The notes under the pieces are model-generated. The model searched no databases, was not told the origin of the DNA, and was given only the letters and a program-made list of their open reading frames with translations. From Cichorium intybus (Eukaryota > Streptophyta > Magnoliopsida > Asterales > Asteraceae), in assembly GCA_023525715.1 (NCBI GenBank), contig CM042012.1, positions 55,982,705 to 56,046,704 of the forward strand: a stretch of DNA of 64,000 nucleotides, written 5' to 3'. How positions within the stretch are numbered: the stretch's first letter is position 1; every line of letters begins with the position of its first letter. The translations under genes were made by a program, and so were the position numbers. Positions 62,036 to 64,000 of the stretch are shown here, piece after piece.

Positions 62036-64000
62036 TTACATAAACTTTATATCATCTCTTAATCCAATGCTCCTAGCATGCTGATTATGCTTAATCCTAC
62101 TCAGAGCCTTTGTCAAGGGATCTGCAGGATTATCTTCCGATGATACCCTCTTTACCACGAGGTGACCTTCTTCTACCTTATGCCTTATGTAGTGGTACTT
62201 TCTGTCGATATGTCTGGACTTTCCATGGTCTCGCGGTTCCTTTGTCAAGGCGACCGCACCTTCGTTATCGCAGAACAGTTCCACGGGCTCCTGAATACTC
62301 AGGACTACTCCAAGGTCACCGATGAAGTTCTTCAGCCAAGCCGCTTCCTTTGACGCTTCAGTTGCTGCTATATACTCTGATTCACAAGTAGAATCAGCCA
62401 CCGTATCTTGCTTGGAACTTTTCCAAGTTACCGCTCCTCCGTTCAGAAGGAATACCCAGCCAGACTGAGAACTGACATCCGTATATCCTTCAATTCTCAA
62501 GGTATCACTGCCTCCAAGGACTAACACCATGTCCTTTGTCCTTCGCAGATACTTGAGTATATTCTTTACAGCTATCCAATACGCCCTTCCAGGGTTACCC
62601 TGGTACCGACTGACCATGCTTAAAGCAAAAGCCACGTCAGGGCGAGTACACGTCATAGCGTACATGATCGATCCTACAGCCGAAGCGTAAGGTACCTGAC
62701 TCATTTCGGCTATTTCTTCGTCTGTACTCGGACTTTGAGTCTTACTCAATTTTGCATTACTTTGGATAGGCAGTTCTCCCTTCTTGGAATTTTCCATACT
62801 AAACCTTTTTAGTACCTTTTCCAAGTATGTACCCTGACTAAGTCCAATTAGTCTCTTCTTCCTATCTCTGAATATTCTTATCCCGAGAAAATAGGCAGCC
62901 TCTCCTAGGTCCTTCATGGCGAAACATTTCCCAAGCCAAGCCTTGATATCTTGCAAGGTTGGAATATCGTTTCCCATGAGTAGTATATCATCGACATACA
63001 GCACCAGAAAGGTGACTATACTCCCACTAGCCTTGACATATACGCAGGACTCATCCTCGCTCCTAGAGAAACCAAACTCTTTGACTTTCTCATGGAAACA
63101 AAGATTCCAGCTGTGAGAAGCTTGCTTCAATCCGTAGATTGATCTCTCAAGCTTACACACCTTATTAGGATACTTTGCATCGACAAAACCCTCTGGCTGA
63201 TTCATGTAAACATCCTCAGTCAACTTCCCATTAAGGAAAGCAGTTTTGACGTCCATCTGCCAAATTTCAAAGTCATAAAATGCAGCTATGGCCAGCATAA
63301 TCCTAATAGACTTTATCTTGGCTACTAGTGAGAAGGTTTCGTCATAGTCAACCCCTGGGGTTTGAGTAAAGCCCTTCGCAACCAGTCTTGCCTTGAAAGT
63401 GTGTACTTTTCCGTCCATGTCGGTCTTCTTCTTGAAGATCCATTTGCACCCGACTGTCTTTCGACCCGGTACGTTGTCAACCAAGTTCCAAACTTGATTG
63501 TCATACATGGACTTGATCTCGCTATCCATGGCCTCTTTCCACTTGGCAGATTCAGGGCCCGCCACTGCTTCCTGGTAGTTAGCTGGTTCATCCAAATTTA
63601 TCAGTGTCCTATCACTGACAAACGTGTCCCCATCCGAAGTTATATGGAACCCATAAAACTCGGGTGGCATGCTAACCCTACCGGAACGCCTAAGAGGTAA
63701 GGATACATCTGTCGGACCAATAGGAACTTCTTCCTCATGTTGGTTGCTAGTTTCTCCTAAGGTTGCGTCATCTGATGACTCTTGAATTTCTTCCAGATCA
63801 ATGGTACTCCCACTGTCCTCTTTGAATATGAGCTCTCTCTCTCGAAAGACCGCTCGTCTAGCTACAAAGACCACGTCCTCGCTCGGTCTGTAGAATAGAT
63901 ATCCAAAGGACTGTTTAGGATAACCAAGGAAGAAACACCTTTCGCTTCTTTCTGCGAGTTTGTCTTGAGTCTCTCGTCTAACGAAAGCCTCACAACCCCA
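62036..64000 (-). CDS. Copia Pol polyprotein: integrase C-terminus, reverse transcriptase, RNase H (5' partial)
   Basis: The frame is open from the window edge to the stop at 62036-62038: 654 residues, no stop or shift. It starts in the integrase C-terminus (WGCEAFVRRETQDKL, CFFLGYPKQSFGYLFYRP, DVVFVARRAVF), then a Ser/Glu-rich linker and LRRSGRVSMPPEFYG. The reverse transcriptase follows: VGCKWIFKKKTDMDGKV, ARLVAKGFTQTPGVDYDETF, WQMDVKTAFLNGKL, VYMNQPEGFV, CKLERSIYGLKQAS and the active site LYVDDILLMGND, then the RNase H linker YLGKC-like through SQGTYLEKVLKRF. RNase H: PYASAVGSIMYAMTCTRPDV, GYTDVSSQSGWVFLLNGGAV, TCESEYIAATEASKEAAWL, CDNEGAVALTKEP, HIDRKYHYIRHKVEEG and ADPLTKAL. Between GYTD and SQSGW about ten residues usual in the family seem missing, a possible in-frame deletion near the first RNase H aspartate. 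An ATG-less internal frame at GTG 63874 is not a real start. It probably makes one Gag-Pol polyprotein with the upstream part off-window. Confidence 0.95.
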   Translation of the reverse strand, partial: WGCEAFVRRETQDKLAERSERCFFLGYPKQSFGYLFYRPSEDVVFVARRAVFRERELIFKEDSGSTIDLEEIQESSDDATLGETSNQHEEEVPIGPTDVSLPLRRSGRVSMPPEFYGFHITSDGDTFVSDRTLINLDEPANYQEAVAGPESAKWKEAMDSEIKSMYDNQVWNLVDNVPGRKTVGCKWIFKKKTDMDGKVHTFKARLVAKGFTQTPGVDYDETFSLVAKIKSIRIMLAIAAFYDFEIWQMDVKTAFLNGKLTEDVYMNQPEGFVDAKYPNKVCKLERSIYGLKQASHSWNLCFHEKVKEFGFSRSEDESCVYVKASGSIVTFLVLYVDDILLMGNDIPTLQDIKAWLGKCFAMKDLGEAAYFLGIRIFRDRKKRLIGLSQGTYLEKVLKRFSMENSKKGELPIQSNAKLSKTQSPSTDEEIAEMSQVPYASAVGSIMYAMTCTRPDVAFALSMVSRYQGNPGRAYWIAVKNILKYLRRTKDMVLVLGGSDTLRIEGYTDVSSQSGWVFLLNGGAVTWKSSKQDTVADSTCESEYIAATEASKEAAWLKNFIGDLGVVLSIQEPVELFCDNEGAVALTKEPRDHGKSRHIDRKYHYIRHKVEEGHLVVKRVSSEDNPADPLTKALSRIKHNQHARSIGLRDDIKFM

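Larger units (their letters stand above)
60439..64000 (-). mobile_element. Coding-competent Copia element, 3' portion
   Basis: 3' LTR 60439-61186, polypurine tract, an untranslated 3' region and an uninterrupted pol frame running off the window. LTR ends (TGTTGGATTAGG...TTTCA) and the 3' region (61187-61915) match copies A and B, so it represents their likely autonomous relative. It sits inside the Athila-like element. Confidence 0.9.

Noticed and set aside
62110..63700. Plus-strand frames over the Copia pol
   Set aside because: Shadows of the minus-strand polyprotein.

Overview
The window is repeat-dense, AT-rich plant nuclear DNA. I see no intact host gene. Nearly everything resolvable is a transposable element: plant Copia and Gypsy LTR retrotransposons with tRNA-Met or tRNA-Asp type primer sites, an RRM-bearing L1-type LINE, hAT-type DNA elements, a tRNA-derived SINE, and a chain of inverted-repeat elements bracketed by long (TA)n tracts. 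The LINE ORF1 with an RNA-recognition motif and the LTR styles suggest a eudicot, possibly Asteraceae (inference, low confidence).

Layout. 1-710: right part of a Copia LTR. 1818-15565: four large (1.4-2.4 kb) and one small inverted-repeat element, each ending in (TA)n tracts, broken by a decayed Copia gag-pol (9378-11564, minus) and a hAT deletion derivative with an 8-bp target duplication (11887-12640). 15566-23122: a large non-coding LTR element (plus) carrying two hAT-like elements and an internal inversion. 23292-24805: two more TA-flanked miniature elements and a SINE. 24806-32220: a complete sister copy of the non-coding LTR element (minus), 768-bp LTRs and target duplication TATAT inside a TA microsatellite. 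32441-37322: degenerate LINE. 38364-45785: decayed Gypsy (minus). 45786-47125: Copia 3' end (plus). 48072-56616: decayed Gypsy with two long, nearly identical LTRs (minus). 57768-60438: 5' end of an Athila-like Gypsy (plus). 60439-64000: 3' part of a coding-competent Copia element (minus), whose LTR and 3' untranslated region match the two non-coding elements, making it their likely autonomous relative.

Main observations. (1) The two non-coding LTR elements share four long hairpins that keep a conserved apical motif while their stems change by compensatory substitutions, as expected for a selected RNA or DNA structure. (2) The plus copy carries a 1.8-kb inversion bounded by two hAT-like elements with the 8-bp site GTCTAGAC at both breakpoints; the sister copy has the unoccupied site once. 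(3) The TA-flanked elements share an architecture (inverted termini, CT-rich leader and gene-start-like patch near one end, array of short palindromes inside), and one carries a recognisable first-exon fragment of COP9 signalosome subunit 1. (4) Unrelated LTR families each carry repeated CG-containing palindromes or near-palindromes in their LTRs.

All identities come from reading the sequence and recalling family motifs; no searches were run. Boundaries without a target duplication or TG/CA end are approximate.
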